NCBI RefSeq assembly: GCF_020740795.1
Contig: NC_067291.1
Coordinates: 20,297,780 to 20,361,779, forward strand
Reading direction: 5' to 3'
Source: Apus apus
Taxonomy: Eukaryota; Chordata; Aves; Apodiformes; Apodidae
DNA: 64,000 bases
Positions within the stretch are counted from its first letter, which is position 1; each line of letters opens with the position of its first letter. Below, in pieces: positions 1 to 15,400 of this stretch. The notes below the pieces were generated by a model. It saw nothing but the letters and a program-made list of their open reading frames with translations. It was not told the origin of the DNA and ran no database searches. A program made the translations under genes and the position numbers.

Positions 1-300
1 TCAAAGAACTCTACAGGCGAAGGTTCCCTCAGAAAATCATGACACCTGCAGACTTATCCATCTCCAGTGTACACTCGAGCTCCATGCCAGCAGCTTTGTC
101 TCCGTCTACCATTCCACAGCTCAGTTATGATGGCCACCCTGCCACCTCCCCGTTGCTTCCCGTTTCGCTTCTGGGACCTAAACATGAACTGGAACTCCCC
201 CATCTCACGTCTGCACTCCACCCTGTCCATCCTGACATAAAACTTCAGAAATTACCTTTTTACGACTTGTTGGATGAGCTGATAAAACCTACCAGCCTAG
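1..300 (+). CDS. PIAS1: PIAS1 coding exon 2 (partial)
   Basis: Exon is cut by the window start. Reading frame begins with the codon at 3-5 (Lys-Glu-Leu-Tyr) and runs to the donor GTAAGG at 301; the last base (300) is the first base of an Ala codon completed at 14303. It encodes the linker after the SAP domain, ending in a Leu-Ile-Lys-Pro-Thr-Ser-Leu segment typical of PIAS1. An open frame continuing to 368 is intron read-through. Confidence 0.95.
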
Positions 301-3300
301 GTAAGGTTGCAAATGCTGTAATAATATTTGAAGCCTTTTTTTTTTTTTTTAACAAGAGTAATGGATGAATTCAGCTGCTAATGCAGTAACTGGTTAAATA
401 TTGCATCACACCAGTGTTTAGAGAATTGCTATTTTTGGTAACTTTTGGAACAGATTGTTCTACATGGAGAGAGATCTTACGTAACACTCATTAGTTGCTT
501 TGGCTGAGCCACTAAACGTTGTTCAAAGATCCGTTATATTTAAGGGGCAAGCTTGTCAAGAAACAAGCTAAACATTTCAAAAAAGGAAAAACTTGCCCGC
601 TGTCACTAGCTCTCATAAACCATAAAGTTTAATTGTCCCTTCCCAACTGTTCTGTGATTAAAAAAAACCCCACAAAAATACCCCCAAATCCATCAGGTCC
701 ACAAAAGCTTCTCATCTGTGTTGGGAAGCAGTGCCAAGCTTGATGTTTGCTGTGATCCATTACAGCCTGAATGCCTGAGTTTAGGAAGACTTGTGATGAT
801 TTTTGTGGGTTTTTTTGCAGTTGTAGCTGATTTTCTTTAAACTGTCTTTTGTGTGAAGGTAGAAATCAGTTGTGTAGCTGCTGAGAATAATCTGATGCTT
901 ACAGAGCATTATGTAACTATGTGTGATTTTTCTGGCTCTGACTCCACGTAGCACTTAACAGCGTGGTTAACTTTTAATACTCCTAAATACTGCTTAAATA
1001 CAATAGTCCTGTTGATTTCTGGAGGGGCTGCTTACGTGTTGGAACCTTCTGCTTTCTTGAAATCCTTGAAAAGATTCGTTATGAGAGTAGCTGGGAGGGG
1101 GAGGAGATGTGTGAGAGCAGAGATGGGGAGATGGTGGCTGATTGAAAAAAAAGCCTTTTGTGAAAGAGATCCCTTGTAAATAAAAATGAGCAGGTACTTT
1201 ACATTGACAGTCTGAACAGCTACAGGGATGAAGGAGGCCTGATGTGTGAGTGGTGATGGTGGTCTGCAGATTTCTGGAGTATGTTGTTTGCATTTATTAT
1301 TTTTTTTTTTGTTTTAGCTTTTATAACTGAGACATGGAGGGAGAGCCAGATAGTTTTTTTTTTTTTATATCTCATCTTCTGGTTCAGATAATCTTTTAAG
1401 ATGTATACTGTGTCTGTTTAGCTTGAATCTAAAACCTAATTGATTAATAAGCATTCCAGGCAATGCTGGTGGTGCAGGATAATTAGGTGCTCAGTATGTA
1501 TCTCATCACTATTACATTATAAATACTTAAAAATAATGCTATAATTTCAGTAAGACATTCCAATGCAGGAATTATGGTATGCATTTATTCCTAGATGTGG
1601 TAAGAACACTTTGCTGTCAGCTCCTTGTCTGACAAACCAGCTCCCAATGAAGAGATCATAATTCATGCTCTGTCATGTCGTATTGCTTGAGGAGTTTATA
1701 TACAGTAGGTTGGGTTTTTTTCCACTTTGTGGACTCTGAGTGTCAGGGTAAGAAGATGGAAGTGGATGAGATTCCAGCCATGCCTTTTTAAGCTGTCTCT
1801 GTCCTTTTAGTTAACTTAAAGATATGTTTTGGGGTTTTGTTTTGCTTGTGTATCCTGTCAGGAGATGTATTTGTTTGTCTGAAGCAATACTACTAAAAAG
1901 CTTTATTTTATGTGATTTTGTGGGAAGAGAAAAACGCAGTGTCCATGCCTATGAGAAATGATTGGTTGTTTCCTTTTGTGGTAGGAAGTAATGTTAGTAC
2001 AGATTGTAAAATATACATAACTGTAAATGTCATGAAGGTATTTTAGAGTAATAAGTATATATGGTAATGAAAAAAAAAAGGATTAATAACCAGTGATGGG
2101 CAGCTTTCTATGCTTTCAAAACAACTCGGAGCAGTTGTGCCTGCAGCTTAGCAGTTTTAAGTGAAAGTATGGATCAGACTTGTATTAATTTTCTCTGTTT
2201 ATACAGTTACTGATATTTGTAACTAAAAACAGCCTTAAATAATTTGTTGAATATTTGCTCCAAATGGTTCAGGCATCCTTCTCCCTGCTGCAAACAGTGT
2301 GGGTTTCCTCAAACGTCCAATTTCTAAGTTCCCTGGTTTTGTTTTCAAATGGCAGATGCATATTACAAACACTCAGACCAACTTCTTGGCATTTGGCCAG
2401 CATTTCAGCATCCCCTGCTTGCTTTTTCCCATCAGATTCCTCATGGGGTGTAGGGATAAGAAACTTTTGAATGTACTCAGTTTCCCTCCACCACAAGGAG
2501 AAGCTGATGACCTGATGTGGGAGTTTGAAAAATTATCTCCCTGCTTAAAATGGAAACTACTTGAATAGAAAAAAAGTGTGTGAGAGAGAATAAGTGTGAT
2601 TGCTGCTAATTTTGGGATCTTTAGGTTCTTCAGAAGTGACAGTTGTTATGAAGAAGGTTTGCTCTAGTAGTCTTCAGTCCCATCAAGACATGATTATTAA
2701 TTTGAAAAACAATAATTTGATGAAGCCTCAGGGAAGGGAGTTGCACAGCAGGGCACTTGAACATGCATTCTGTACCCAAATATTTTACGTAGGTGGGTAA
2801 TACACAAGCTAATGTGAATAACAGATAAGGAAATTAAATTTGCTAACTCTGTTTTTTTAATGTTGAGAACAAAAGGAGGAAATGGATGTTACCTTCTTAC
2901 ACTTTCTTCCTCAAAATGTATCTCTGAGCTGGGATTCTAGTCCACATATGGACTGGGCTGGGGGAAGCCCAGGGCTCTATCCACCCTTACTCTTCCCACC
3001 AGCAGCTGTTGAGGATCTTCACTTGAGCATGGCTGGCTGGAGTGCATGTGACAAGCTAAGATCAGAAGGCTCTTGGCTATCTTTGTGGGATTTTTTAACT
3101 TTCTCTGGTTGACAGCAGCCCATACAACTCAGAGCAGTGAGTAGGATGCTTGCAGAAAAGCAGACTTGCCTAGCTAGTTGAACTTGTAAACTCAGCCTGT
3201 CCCACCTCAACCTGCTCTTGTTTGAAGAACTGAAGATGGCAGCTAGGCCCTGCTGCCAGGGGGATGCTTCTGCTGTTCCTCTGCTCAGATTGCAGGGTCT

Positions 3301-6300
3301 CTTCCTTCCTTCTGAGTGTTTCAAATCCATGACTCCTGCATGGCTCTTCCAGAGCCGTGTGGTTGATACAAATAATGATGGCAGTGCTGGCTGTGCTGCT
3401 GGGCAGAGGCAGCTGTTTGCTGTGCTTCCCAGACAACTGTCTGTGGGCTTGTTTATCTGAGATGAAGGGATATCTGGCCATGTTCAGTGGAGCTGTAGAA
3501 TTTTATCTATATTTTATAATCATCCTTGTTGCAAAATAGAGAAAGGATCTATATTGGATGTTTTTTGTGTACTAGCCAATTAGGAGTGCTCTGAAAATGT
3601 ATGTTGGTGGACGAATCTGTACACGGAGTTCTTGCAGCACTGGTGAGAATTCTGAGCACTCTGCCCCATGGTTAACCACCATTTGATGTGATTATATGAC
3701 AGTTTTGGGTTTGTTTTAGAGGAAAAACTATCCAGTTTGGCCCTGATGGAATATATGAAAATTGCCTTATTGTTGTCATTTCTCTGTTTTTTTTTAATAG
3801 GAGCTCCTTTACATGGGAGAATTTTGCTTGTTGGTGTCTCAAGTGAAGCTGCAGCTTTCACTGAATTTTTCTGTTTTCAGCCCCCAGTGCACAGACACTG
3901 CTAATTGGTTGTTTTTTAAGCCAGTTTTCTAAAAGTAACTTCTAACACACAGATAACATCTCTTTTGTGTGGTGAAATGTGTTTACTATGAGATGAGTAA
4001 TGAGTACCAGAATTCTGCCAGATGATTATGGAAGGGACAGGAGATAGTTAAACAACATCTTAAAAATACTTCTTGTTACAGCATATGTTATTCCTAATTG
4101 CTTTGGCTGTGTAGTTGTTCCAAAAAGCATTTTAACTAGATTATAGGTCTTTACTTACCTGTAAGGGGAAATTAGCCTTTTCTTCTTGGTTCAAGGGATT
4201 AAAGAGACTGTGGGCTCTGCTACTCTTTTAAAAGCTCTCCTAATGGCATATGGATGATCACCCTACCTTTTATTTGCTGTGCTTTAGGTTTGAGCAGTGT
4301 GGAATACAACACTGAGACTCGGAACTGAGCTGTGGAAATCAGGATTTTTTCCCTACAGGTCTGACCCTCTTGGAAGGAGAGACAAACATCAGGCTTTTTT
4401 GGGAATCAGAGTATCACTTACAGAAAGCATTGTGTGCTGCCTGCCAAGCTCCAGATACTGGCTCCATTGGGTGAAAGCCTCTACTGAGGCTTGTTTGATT
4501 TCCTTAGATCTTAGTTTAATTTCTTAATCTGTGGACTCTAATAACAGGGTTTCTCCAGTAATCAGAATTCCACCCCTGCTGCCTGCCCTTGAGAATTACA
4601 TGCTTACTAACCAGCATTGGTGCTTCTGACTTGCATTTACCTTTAAATTTTTCTTTTGAGCGTGATTGATCATGGTGACTTGGACACGCTGTGTTCTTGC
4701 AGACGGATCTTGCAACTGGTGTGACTAAAATCTTTAGGGTAACTGTAATTTAAGGTACTGCTATTGAACAATTAAACAATTCAGTGAACTTAAAAATCTA
4801 GGTTGGAAACTGTAAGTTTTGCTTGGCAAGTATTTCTCCCTTTCATATCTGAGGAAGCTGATCTTTTGCTTTGTAGTCTGTATCATGGTTTATATGAAAG
4901 TCACGCTTTTGCTGTCTTCTGTGTTTGTTATTTTTTTAAATGTGCTTTGGGGGAGGAAGTCCAACAAAACACTATATTCTCAAGTCAGGCCTGAGCTTTC
5001 TTACTTCCGGCTCTGCAGCTTTTAATTGTGCAAGAACAAGCTGAAATATTAGCTCAGTCTTGTTCATGTGCTGTAGCTGAACTAGAATTGCAGTGCACTT
5101 AAGTTTCTTTTCTTGGCTTCAACCTGTATTTGCATGTGGTATGCCTCAAGTTCATATATTGAGCATCTTTCCATAGGCTGGAGTCTGCTTCTTTTGAGAG
5201 AGCTGTAACCAACTAGGTAGCTCTTGTGCTCAGAGAAAAGGAGTATAATTTATTTTGCTCGCTGCAGCTGATTGCTCAATCCCCTCATGCGTAGAACTGA
5301 CATCACCGACATTCCCGAACCTGACAGGATGTTTTCAGACACCGCTGCTCTGATGTGAATGGATCTAGAAAGTCACTTTGCTTCCCAAGATCAAATTAGG
5401 ATAGCTTTTTGGTAATCGATAATTTGATAAGCAGTTGTGCTCAGTGATCCTCATGAGTCCCTTCCAACTCAGGACGTTCTACGATCCTAATTAAAGCTTT
5501 TAGTAGAAGGAATTACAGCAAACCACGTGGTTGACTCAAAGCATGTGAGTCAACCATTAATAATCAGTGAGCCAATCTAAGCTCGGAGTGGTATCCCTGG
5601 GAGAGCTTGAGGCCTAGAAGTGGTGCTCACGTGTTGTGACAGAAGAAGCTGTGCTATTGCAATAGATATTTTTTAAGATTTCCTTTTGCGATCAAGATGG
5701 TTGTGATCACTTACTTGGAAGTTGTTGGAAGTGCTGCTGGGATTTGGAAGTCTTCAGTAACTTGGAATCTTTTAGAGAGACTTCAATCTCCCTTTATGAT
5801 GGCTTCTAGAATAAGATGGCACAGGTTATGCTAATCCTGGAAGAGAGCTTACTAGGGATTCTGTTATCTAAACATGAACTTTAAACTTATTTTTTTTGCT
5901 TTCCTGTTATGATTATAAAACTTGAAACTTTCTTGGTGTGAGTAAACATACACTGGAAGCAGGGAACCCTGTAGTGATGTGGCAGTTTTTAGTACTGCTC
6001 ATTTGAACTGCTTAACTGCAATCAGTGCTCTTGGGAATAGAAGCTAAAATTTTCAGGGCTGAATGGCAGAGGTTGAGTTTTGAGACACATATTTAGGTGT
6101 CTAAAGAAGTCAAGTGACTTGAGTATGGAGGATGAGTGATGTTCCTTCCCTCTGGTAGAGTGATGGAACTGATGTGCCATGGAAATGTGTGGACCCAGGA
6201 GGTCAACAGTGAGAGGAGGTTGGGGTTGGTGGGTGTTTTTTCCATAGATGTAGGTTGGGAGGGCAGAGAGTTCTGGCACTGAAGACTTGAAATCATCCCT

Positions 6301-9300
6301 TAATACTTGCTGGAGGTCTTCAGAAATCCTCATGGCTCAGAGGTGCCCCAATACGTGACAGATTAAAAAAAGTAATCAAAGATAAATATCTGTCCAGTTG
6401 CACGGTTTCCAGCTGATCTGTCTTGTTTATAAAAAGTATCATAGAAAGTTATAAAATACATAATATTTATGAATTAAATGTGGCCCTTGGAGTATTGCCA
6501 GGCTATTTTCATATATATATATATATATGCGCACACACACACACATATATATATTCAGGCACTATTTCAAATAAGCTCCTTCACATATTTTTACTCCCAG
6601 CCTTTCCCACCCCCAGTGCAGCTCTGCCTATTCCTTCTGGTTATTAACTGTTAAAAGCTTAAGTCAAGCAGAATGTAAAAATGATCTCAAGTGATAAATG
6701 CAGCAGACTGACTGGAACCTGAGTTCAGTTTTTTTATCTGTTTTGGGCTAAAGAACATGGCATTGCCACTTGACAGTGATGCTGTGTATTTGTGTGTGTG
6801 GTGCAGTTGTGGAAGTGGGTGAAGAGCTGGTCACTGCTGTCAGGGAAAGACTGATTTGTATGTGAACTAAAATGCTTCCCTTCAAGTAGTTTTGAAGTGT
6901 TTTGAAATGTTAAGGCTACACAGTGTCCATTGTGATAAGTGATTGAATTGAAGTGAAAATGGCCAAGGTGTCAGAGTAAGTGAGTGACAAAACAGAAGCA
7001 GGAACCTGGGATTCTTCTCGGGGCAGCCAAGCTTCTGAAGCCCCTGTGGTGCTCCTGAAGCCCAAGTCTTGCTCAGGGCATGTGGTGCTCCTGCTTGGCC
7101 CTTGCCCCTGCTCTCAAGTGTCCTGTATGCAGCTGGTTGATGCGTGAAGTCCAGCTTTGGCCTGGTCTGACATGGCTCCAGCAAGAGGCTTTTCCTGCCT
7201 TCCAGGGGAGAGGGTGGCTTTCTGAGGAAGGGTCTGGCTGGGATTACTGTGGTCCTGCACACTATCAATGTGTTTAATGGGCAGCAGGAAATGAGTTGTA
7301 TAAAAGGTGCTGGTGCCAGGAGCCTGGTGCTGAGAGATTGTGGTTAATGGAAAGGAAGTGTTTATGTATAAACACTTGTGTTACCCCGGAACTTCATAAA
7401 TTGTGGTGGTTTCTAAAGGGCTAATGATGCATCCTGAAGACATGAAGGTCCCCCATCAAGGTGTGTCCTCTCCTTGTCTCTCTCCCATGTAGCTGCTTGG
7501 TTTCTGTTTATGCACACACATTGCAATGCACAGGCATTTGATCCCACCTCCAAAAGCAGTTGTATAAATGAACCTCGCTCAGGATTGATAGGAAGGGTTT
7601 TGGACAAACTATATTTTGAGGAGCTGTGTGTGTAGTATTGGGTTATAGATTTTCTGTCTTCTGCTGCAATTGGACGTAATTCAAAGCTTGTCTGAATTTT
7701 ACCTTTTTAAAAGGTAAATGTTTTCTGTGCCTTAACCTAAATGCAGTAATTTTGGTCTAGCTTGGAAGCAGTGTATTAAATTTTCAGCAGTGAGATTTGA
7801 AAGAGGATTGAACATAAATGGATACAATGCCTTCTGTTTTTTAAAAGAAAAAGCAAAATGTCTGTGCTGAACAAAATGAGGTATCTTACCTATCTGAGGA
7901 AGGCAAGCAAGAATGATTTATGTGTTGGGTTGACAGCTTACACAATGTTTAGGTTTTTCTGGCTAATATTTTGACAAATTTAACTGATCAAAATTATGTA
8001 CTGTATTATGTTAGTGAATAACCAATTAGACATCTCTTGTTTATCTTGCAGCATTTAGCAGTAATTTGCTGTAGTCCTCTTACTTAATGTAACTAATTTT
8101 ACTTTTAGAAATAAACATGATATTATTGGAAATCCTTGGTAATAAGCTGGTTCAATGATACCTTTTCTCCTGGCCTGAACTTGGGTAATTACTGCTGTGT
8201 AAAGTGCAAGTTTAATTTTAGTCCAAGTATCTTTATGTGTTAGGAGGTAATATGCTCCCTTCACTGTTTAATAAGCTGCACTTGGTGATGGTAGATGGCA
8301 AAGATGAACCTTAGTATGTTAACAGTATGACAGTCAGCTGCAGTTGCATTAGGAAGCATCACCACCTCAATGATGTGATACCATAAGATTCATTAAAGAT
8401 TTTAAGTTATCTGTTCCTGAATGGAAATTTAGAGACTGGCTTTTTCTCAAGACAGCAAGAGGTATTTTACTGCAGAAAGATTGTGTGGCTATTTTTAGCT
8501 GTGGGTGCTGGTGAGGTGGAACAGAATATTTTTAGAGCTGTAGAAAATGCAGCCACTCAAGCTGGGTTCTTTTTTTCACTCAAGCATGATAGAGTTTTTC
8601 CAAAATACAGAATAAAATTTGTAGGAGATTTTAAAAATGTATCATTAGTATTACTTATAAAAGTAATACATTTGTTGTCTATGTATATACACACACACGT
8701 AGATAAAATTCTATATGAAAGTTCATGTGTTCTGGTCTTGTGAATGGTATTGTCATGTATTAAAATAGTTTTTGCTCAAATTTTGGAAACTCACTACTCA
8801 TGTGGAATGTTTAACAAACTCTACAAGCAGCAAGGCATAACTGGGTCACTCTCTCAATACATACCAATCCCATATGCTGTTTGGATCATTACTTGAATGA
8901 GGTAAGCATGAAATAATTCAGGAAACTCTGCTGATAGTGAATTGGTAAAAAAGAAGAACTTTGAATAAGTGACTCTGCTCTGCAGTGTTTTTGCAGTGTT
9001 TAAGGCATTTTAGTGTGTTGTATTAATGTTGGGGACCTGCAGAGGCAATAGCCTCGAGCTTGTGCTGGTCCTTCTGAAGTGTCTGTGTGTGTTTACAAGG
9101 TGGATTTTGTTCATTGCCTCTCCTGGTTTTAAGCTGGGTGGATGAAGAAGTAGTAAATACTCCCCCCTCTGCCCACGACCCTTCAGCACCCTCTCAAAAA
9201 CGGTGAGATTCCACTAAGGTGAAAAGTGGATTTTAAATGTCTTGTCTGAAACTGTTGTTGTTGACACCCATCTAATTACGTAAGTCTGCTTGAAAAGCTT

Positions 9301-9430
9301 TTTATTATACTTTCAAAACCTGCCCTTTCAGATTTCTGAATTATTCAGGAAATTTTTTAGCAGTAAGGTAAACTGGTGCTTGTGATCCAGGGTTTTTTTT
9401 GTTTTAATTTACTGTGCCTTTTTTCTTTAA

Positions 9431-9481
<51 letters not shown>

Positions 9482-12400
9482 CTATTAGACATTTGTGCAT
9501 TGTAGCTTCTTTCTGAGATTGCAAAGGAGACTTGGCCTAAAAACCACTCTTAACTAATCTTCCAAGCTCTGTACCATTCACAGAGTATTAAAGAAATGGT
9601 TATAAAATTTAATAATTCCTAGTTGTGAAAAAAAACCCAAACCAAAACCCAACAAACATCACCAACGCCCCCCCAAAATGTTCCTGGCAACCTTCATAAA
9701 AATGTTCATATTAACTCTGTTGTCCTGGCAAGATTTCAGCTTTATTAGATAATAAATTCTATTTTAGTCCACTCAGTTTTCAACTGGAGATCTATTTTTG
9801 CCTTTCTTTTGTTAAATAATAATAGTTGTTTGTAGGACGTGGTTGCATGTTTCTAGGCATCAAAAAGATTTTCTTGTACAAAACTATATATTTGCATATT
9901 TTTGGTTTTAATCATATTCCAGGACTTTAAAAGTAAATGATGTGCTTGACTTGCCAGGATCTGTTTGCTGTTCCCAAACACAGCAGACACGCCAGAAGAA
10001 TTCATAGAAATCTGTTGGCTTTTCCACACCCTTAAATTCCAAATTTCCAGAGGCTCTTCCTTGAGAATTCTGTAGTCCTTAGCAATAGGGGAGTTTGTAT
10101 AGTCACAGATAAACTCGAAAGCTTAGTGTTTAATGGTAAAGCTGCTAAATTAGCTCTATTGGGTAAGTTTTATTGAAATTGTCATGCATCATTTGTAGGG
10201 GAAGTAGATGTAGAAATCATAGATACGGATAGAAAAAGATGGTGTGAAAACATGTGGGATGAGATTGGAGAAAAATACAAAGAAAAAAACCTGTTCTATC
10301 TCTAGATGGAACATCTAGAGGATGTTTTTGGTTCTGTTTGCTGCATGTTCCCTCCTCCTAAACAAACCCTGAGGTGTGACCAGGGTCCTCTTCCCTCACC
10401 TACCCCTTCTGTGTCCCTGTCCCAGAGAACAAGCCCCCTCACAGCTTTGATTGGCAGCTGCACATCAGGCAGCAAAATAAATGGACAGTTGGTTGTCAGA
10501 TTTGGGAAACAGAGTCTTGCTGAAGCTGTTGACCTTTCCCTGCCATAAGTAGCTGTCCTGTGCTGAGTTACTGTGCCATGGCTTGCAGCTGGAGGGGGAG
10601 CTTTGCAGCCCGGCTGTGGGGAGCCCTGTGCCCCACAGTGCTGGTGGTGGCAGGTTGTCCTGGTGGGAAAATGGAACTGTTGCTTTTAGCCACCACAGCC
10701 CTTACCTGTGCTTTCCTGTGCGGTAGCCTGGCATTTTCACTGCTGTTCCTGGCCTTGTTTACAAGTTGTTTTGTGCCCGTGTGAAACTGATTCTGTTTGT
10801 TCTTGGAGTAGTTTGTTCTTGCCATTTCTTAATATTGTGCTGAATGTAAAGATCCAAAACCTGGCTCTATAATGTGCTGAAATGTGCTTGTTCCTAAAGG
10901 TTAAGCTGGCTTATGATAGCACATACCAAATTGGGAAATTGGTGTTTAAGTTTGCTCTTTTTTCTGGTTGGTAGTTACACAACCACGGGGCAGAGCTGTG
11001 TCCTAATGCTAGTTGAAGAGCCTGACCACAGCTCACTCTTAGTTTATATGTTGCTTCTTGTCTGTCCTCCTCTGTCTGTACTGCTCCAGCCGTCCAGAGT
11101 TTGGAAATCTTTTGATTGGCTTTTGGACCATCTTTGCCTCATTAACAAGTTGTTTCTTCCTTCTCTGCAATTTGGCCTTGCTCCCATGATGATCACAGTG
11201 ATCGCTTGCACACAAAGCAAGATGCTGGGAACGTGGCGCGTGTGTTAGTGCTGGTTTACAGCTAGGAAAGATCAAGCAGGATGTGATGAAGTACATCTCT
11301 GATCACTGGGGACCCTTGATCTGTCAGCTTGTAGACTTCTGCTTACAGTTATTAAGATGAGTGCAGATGGAGTTAATAGCCAGCATAATAAGAAATGTTG
11401 GAGGCCTTTTTGTTCTTAGTCTCAACTGACAGTATTAAAACCAACCAGGCTCCCCTCAGCCCCAGAGCCTTCCTCCTTGCCTGTCACTTTAGGTGAGTTC
11501 TGGTTAAGAGTAAATTCATGATCTGTCACGTACACAGCACAGTTGTTTGTGATGATCAGTTTTCTGTGGCATTTTATCAGGAGTTTGAAGTGGCTGTTTC
11601 TGTTGCAGAATGTTGTATTCAAACAGAGGCTATTTGCTCTCTTGTAAATGTGCTGTAACTGGACCTCGTGGAGCAAACTGGAGTTTCAAACGGTTCCAGG
11701 TCAGCTCTGAAGAAAGTACTCTTTAATGTTTTGACATTTTAATGGATAATGCTTTAGTGTGGCCACTGAGCATGATGAAACTGAATAGAGAAGTTAGAAA
11801 CCCACTTTTCAAGATCACATACCACTGTTTAGCAAAAGCAAGTCTTGCATTAACACCAACCAATAATGAACAGAGGAGAAGGATTGGAATTTGGGACCTT
11901 TGCTGTTTTGCTCTTCTCTGCTTCCTAATGCCTGCAAAAGTCAGTGTTACCTGCTTGACTCTTACCTTTAAATTGGTGATGGGGCAAAAGCAAAAGAAAC
12001 AAAAAGACAAGCAGCTGAAAGGGAAGAAGATTGCTTGGGAAATTTGGGGTTAGAGTTTTTCTTTTGATGGTTGCTGTTTAATTTCTTTGGATAATGAAGT
12101 TTTAAATGAAAGTAGCCCTAGTTAAATTTTCAGCAGCCTTGTTCTTTAATTAAAGGTGTTGGAGTTCACAACAAATGTTTGCAAAGACCTTTCAGAACTT
12201 CTCTGGTACAGCTAGAACTGACAATTTCTAGGGAAAAGCCAATAATACATGGGAGGAAAAGAAAAACAACAGATGAAGACCACTGATAACCATGTAAAAA
12301 TATGAAATAATAACTTGAATTCTTTCAGTTCTCTGATCTGCAGTGCATTATTTAACTTTGCTAATTCATCTTTTGTTGATTACAGTGTGTAATTCTGATC

Positions 12401-15400
12401 TTCCATTTATAACTAAAAATAGGTATAAAATTATATTGAAGACAAAATATTGTAACAAATTTTCATTGTTAATTGTATACATTGTGTTTATATTTCCTGC
12501 AAATCCTTACACTGGGATAACATGGGTGGTTGTCATCTTAAGCCCTGCATGTTTCTCATTTGAAGAAACGCAGTTGAAAAGGTATTAAAATAAAAATAGA
12601 TGTTGGATACTGTAGTCATGAGAGTCTTAACTAAATATTGACTTGAGGCTGCATGCTACACCCTAGTCCAGATGGTGCTTTTGGACATTGCAGGAGAACT
12701 TACTGTTGGGGAAAAAAAAAAAGGAAATCTGTGCATATTAAAATAGAATAAATTCTTTCTGTAACTTAATGCTTTTCAAATGTTCTACCATTGCAGGGAT
12801 TTTCACTCAAGTTGCTGTTTGATAGTTGTTACCTCTTCTTGCCCATCAAACTTTAGAGCAACTGATAACGACCTGCGTGTGGTTGTTGCACATAATGTAA
12901 TAACATGTAGAGATCTTAGAGCACTGTCATATGAGAGAGAGAGAAATGTAATGTGGTGAGATTGCTGCTGTTAATAATTATACTAAGTCAATGTCTATTC
13001 TATTGTTGGTTCCAACCTACCACATGCTGTTTTTAACAAAATATCTGAAGTGTCACCCTGAAGTGTTCACTCATCTGTCACTCAGGGATGAGTCAAGAAG
13101 TGTATTACAGGGAAACAAAAATTGACAAATTTATCGAGTGTTTAATACACAGTATAGTTATTCATAACCCTATACAATTAAGAATAATGAAATGAATGGC
13201 AAGCCTCTTACAGCTTTCACTTCGGTACACACATTGATGAGCACATTGAACAGTTCTCTGGGGAGATGCTGCTCTCTTTTAATTTAATTTTACTTTTTAA
13301 AAAAGCCATTTTCATTGCTGCTGTGTGTGGTTCTGTACTGCAAGGGTGCCTGCAGCCCTGCTGAAGAGCTGGATTTTAGGTACAAGCACTGTTTTGGAGG
13401 CATTTAACATTTCTCTCATTTTTCAGCAGGTGCATGAATTCTTCAGTACTGTTTGCTTTGGTGTGGAGCACTATGGCACAGAGCTGAAGGACTTGAAAAC
13501 TTAATTTCATACTTGCATATCTCCTGAGTTGTTTGCTTATTGTGTATTTGGTGCATTTAACTCATGGAATCACAAAAGTATCAGAGATGGAAGGGACCTC
13601 TAGAGATCATCCAGTCCAACCCCCCCGCTCAAGCAGGATTCCCTGGAACACATTCCACGAGATGCATCCAGGGGGGTCTTGGATATCTCCAGAGAAGGGA
13701 ACTTAACATACCTCCCCCGGGGCAGCCTGTCCCAGGGCTCTGTCACCCTCACCATAAAGAAGCTTTTACTTGTATTTTAAATGGAACTTCCCATGTTTCA
13801 GCTTGTGCCTGTTGAGCTTGTGCTCCATGAGCTATCTTCCTGAAATGTAAGAAGCTGCATGTGTTGCACTTCTCAGTCACTCTGTCTGCATTTACAGGCT
13901 AATCTGTGATCTTGAGTGTTAAAGGAAACAGAAAAGTGATTCATGAGAATTCCTAAGAATTTTATATGTTTAATATCAAAGAACATTTAGTGTCAAGTTA
14001 CCATCACTGATAGAAAGTCTTAAGCTGATTTATCTCAACTTTGCCATTATCTGTATCACTTTTAAAATGTATACTTTATATGCATGTAAGGCTTGTTTAT
14101 TTTATTTTTATTTACAGGACACTTTAAATGGCAACTTTCTTGTTGGCTCTAAAATTGTTTACAGAGACAGATGCGTGTCGTACTTTTGGGCTTGCCTTAA
14201 AAACATGCCTATGTGTCTTTAGATGCTTTAATGAAAGGAGATGGCTCTTTTGTGACTCTCTATTTGCTGGTTTTGATGTCACGATCTCTTGTTCTCTTCC
14301 AGCCTCAGATAACAGTCAGCGATTTCGAGAAACCTGCTTTGCATTTGCACTGACACCACAGCAAGTGCAACAGATCAGCAGTTCAATGTGAGTGGGCATC
14401 ATCAGCCATACAGTATTTAAATAGAAATAAATTTTAAAAGGAGTTAGCTTACCATATCTTTCATTTTGAAATGTGGTATTGAACATAATTTTCTGTGTGT
14501 TGCCTCAGAGAATACTCCTCTGGGGAATCCTTTTCTGCTTTGTAAGTAAGCTGGCGGGAAGGAAAAGGGTGAGAAGGAGAGAGTGAAATACCACTGCTGT
14601 CCAGTGAGTATTGGGTAGATTTCTCCATGTGTAAATACATAACTGTCCTTCCTGCAGCTCTTTCTCTCTCTCAGTCAGATCCTTTGCCAAGTTCTGTGTT
14701 ATTCATTGTATAAAGATGGTACTTCATGATAACCCATCAAAAGTTCCTTTATAGTATACAAAAAACCCCAAATGGAAATGGCAGAAGTCAGCTGAGAATG
14801 TAATTTATTTACTTTGAAAATGTAATGCAATTGATTTATTTACCTTGAGAAAGAAAAGGAGTACCTTTTAGTGTGTCTTGAGTGGTGGTTTGACTGACCA
14901 GAGGGAGGAAAGTGTGGTTTACATACATTGAACTTACAGCAAACTGAGAAAATATTGATGGATGTCTTGTGTAAACAACACGTTTTAATCCGTGTTCTGT
15001 TGTTTCTAGGGATATTTCTGGGACCAAATGTGACTTCACAGTACAGGTCCAGCTAAGGTATGTACTTGTATTGCCTGTTCTTGATGCTGCTGTTTTTAAA
15101 AATCTATCAGATACATGCTTCCCAGAGGTCAGAGTGGAGAAGAGTCTCATCCTGTTGTTTTCTTGAGAAAAGCTTGCTGTTGGCTGCTTTGAAAAGAGCA
15201 GACTTAACTATTTGTCCTTGTCATATGCAGCTTTCCTGAAGTTGTAGGTGGCCTGATACCTGGTGTGTCAGAGTATGGCCTGTACTGAGCTATAGCCAGC
15301 TGATTGTCTCCAGTTCATTAGTTCAGACTGTGCCTGTGCTCCTTCTTTAACTCCATGTCTGTCAGGTTCCAGGTGCCTCAGCCTCATCTATGTTCTTTTT

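Larger units (their letters stand above)
301..14302 (+). other. PIAS1 intron 2 (14 kb)
   Basis: AT-rich intron. Recognisable content: a short degraded CR1 3' end (5449-5489), an antisense CR1 fragment (13563-13815), and TA/CA microsatellites at 6511-6555 and 9432-9475. Scattered 60-130-codon open frames here have no domain, splice or composition support. No RNA gene recognised. Confidence 0.8.
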
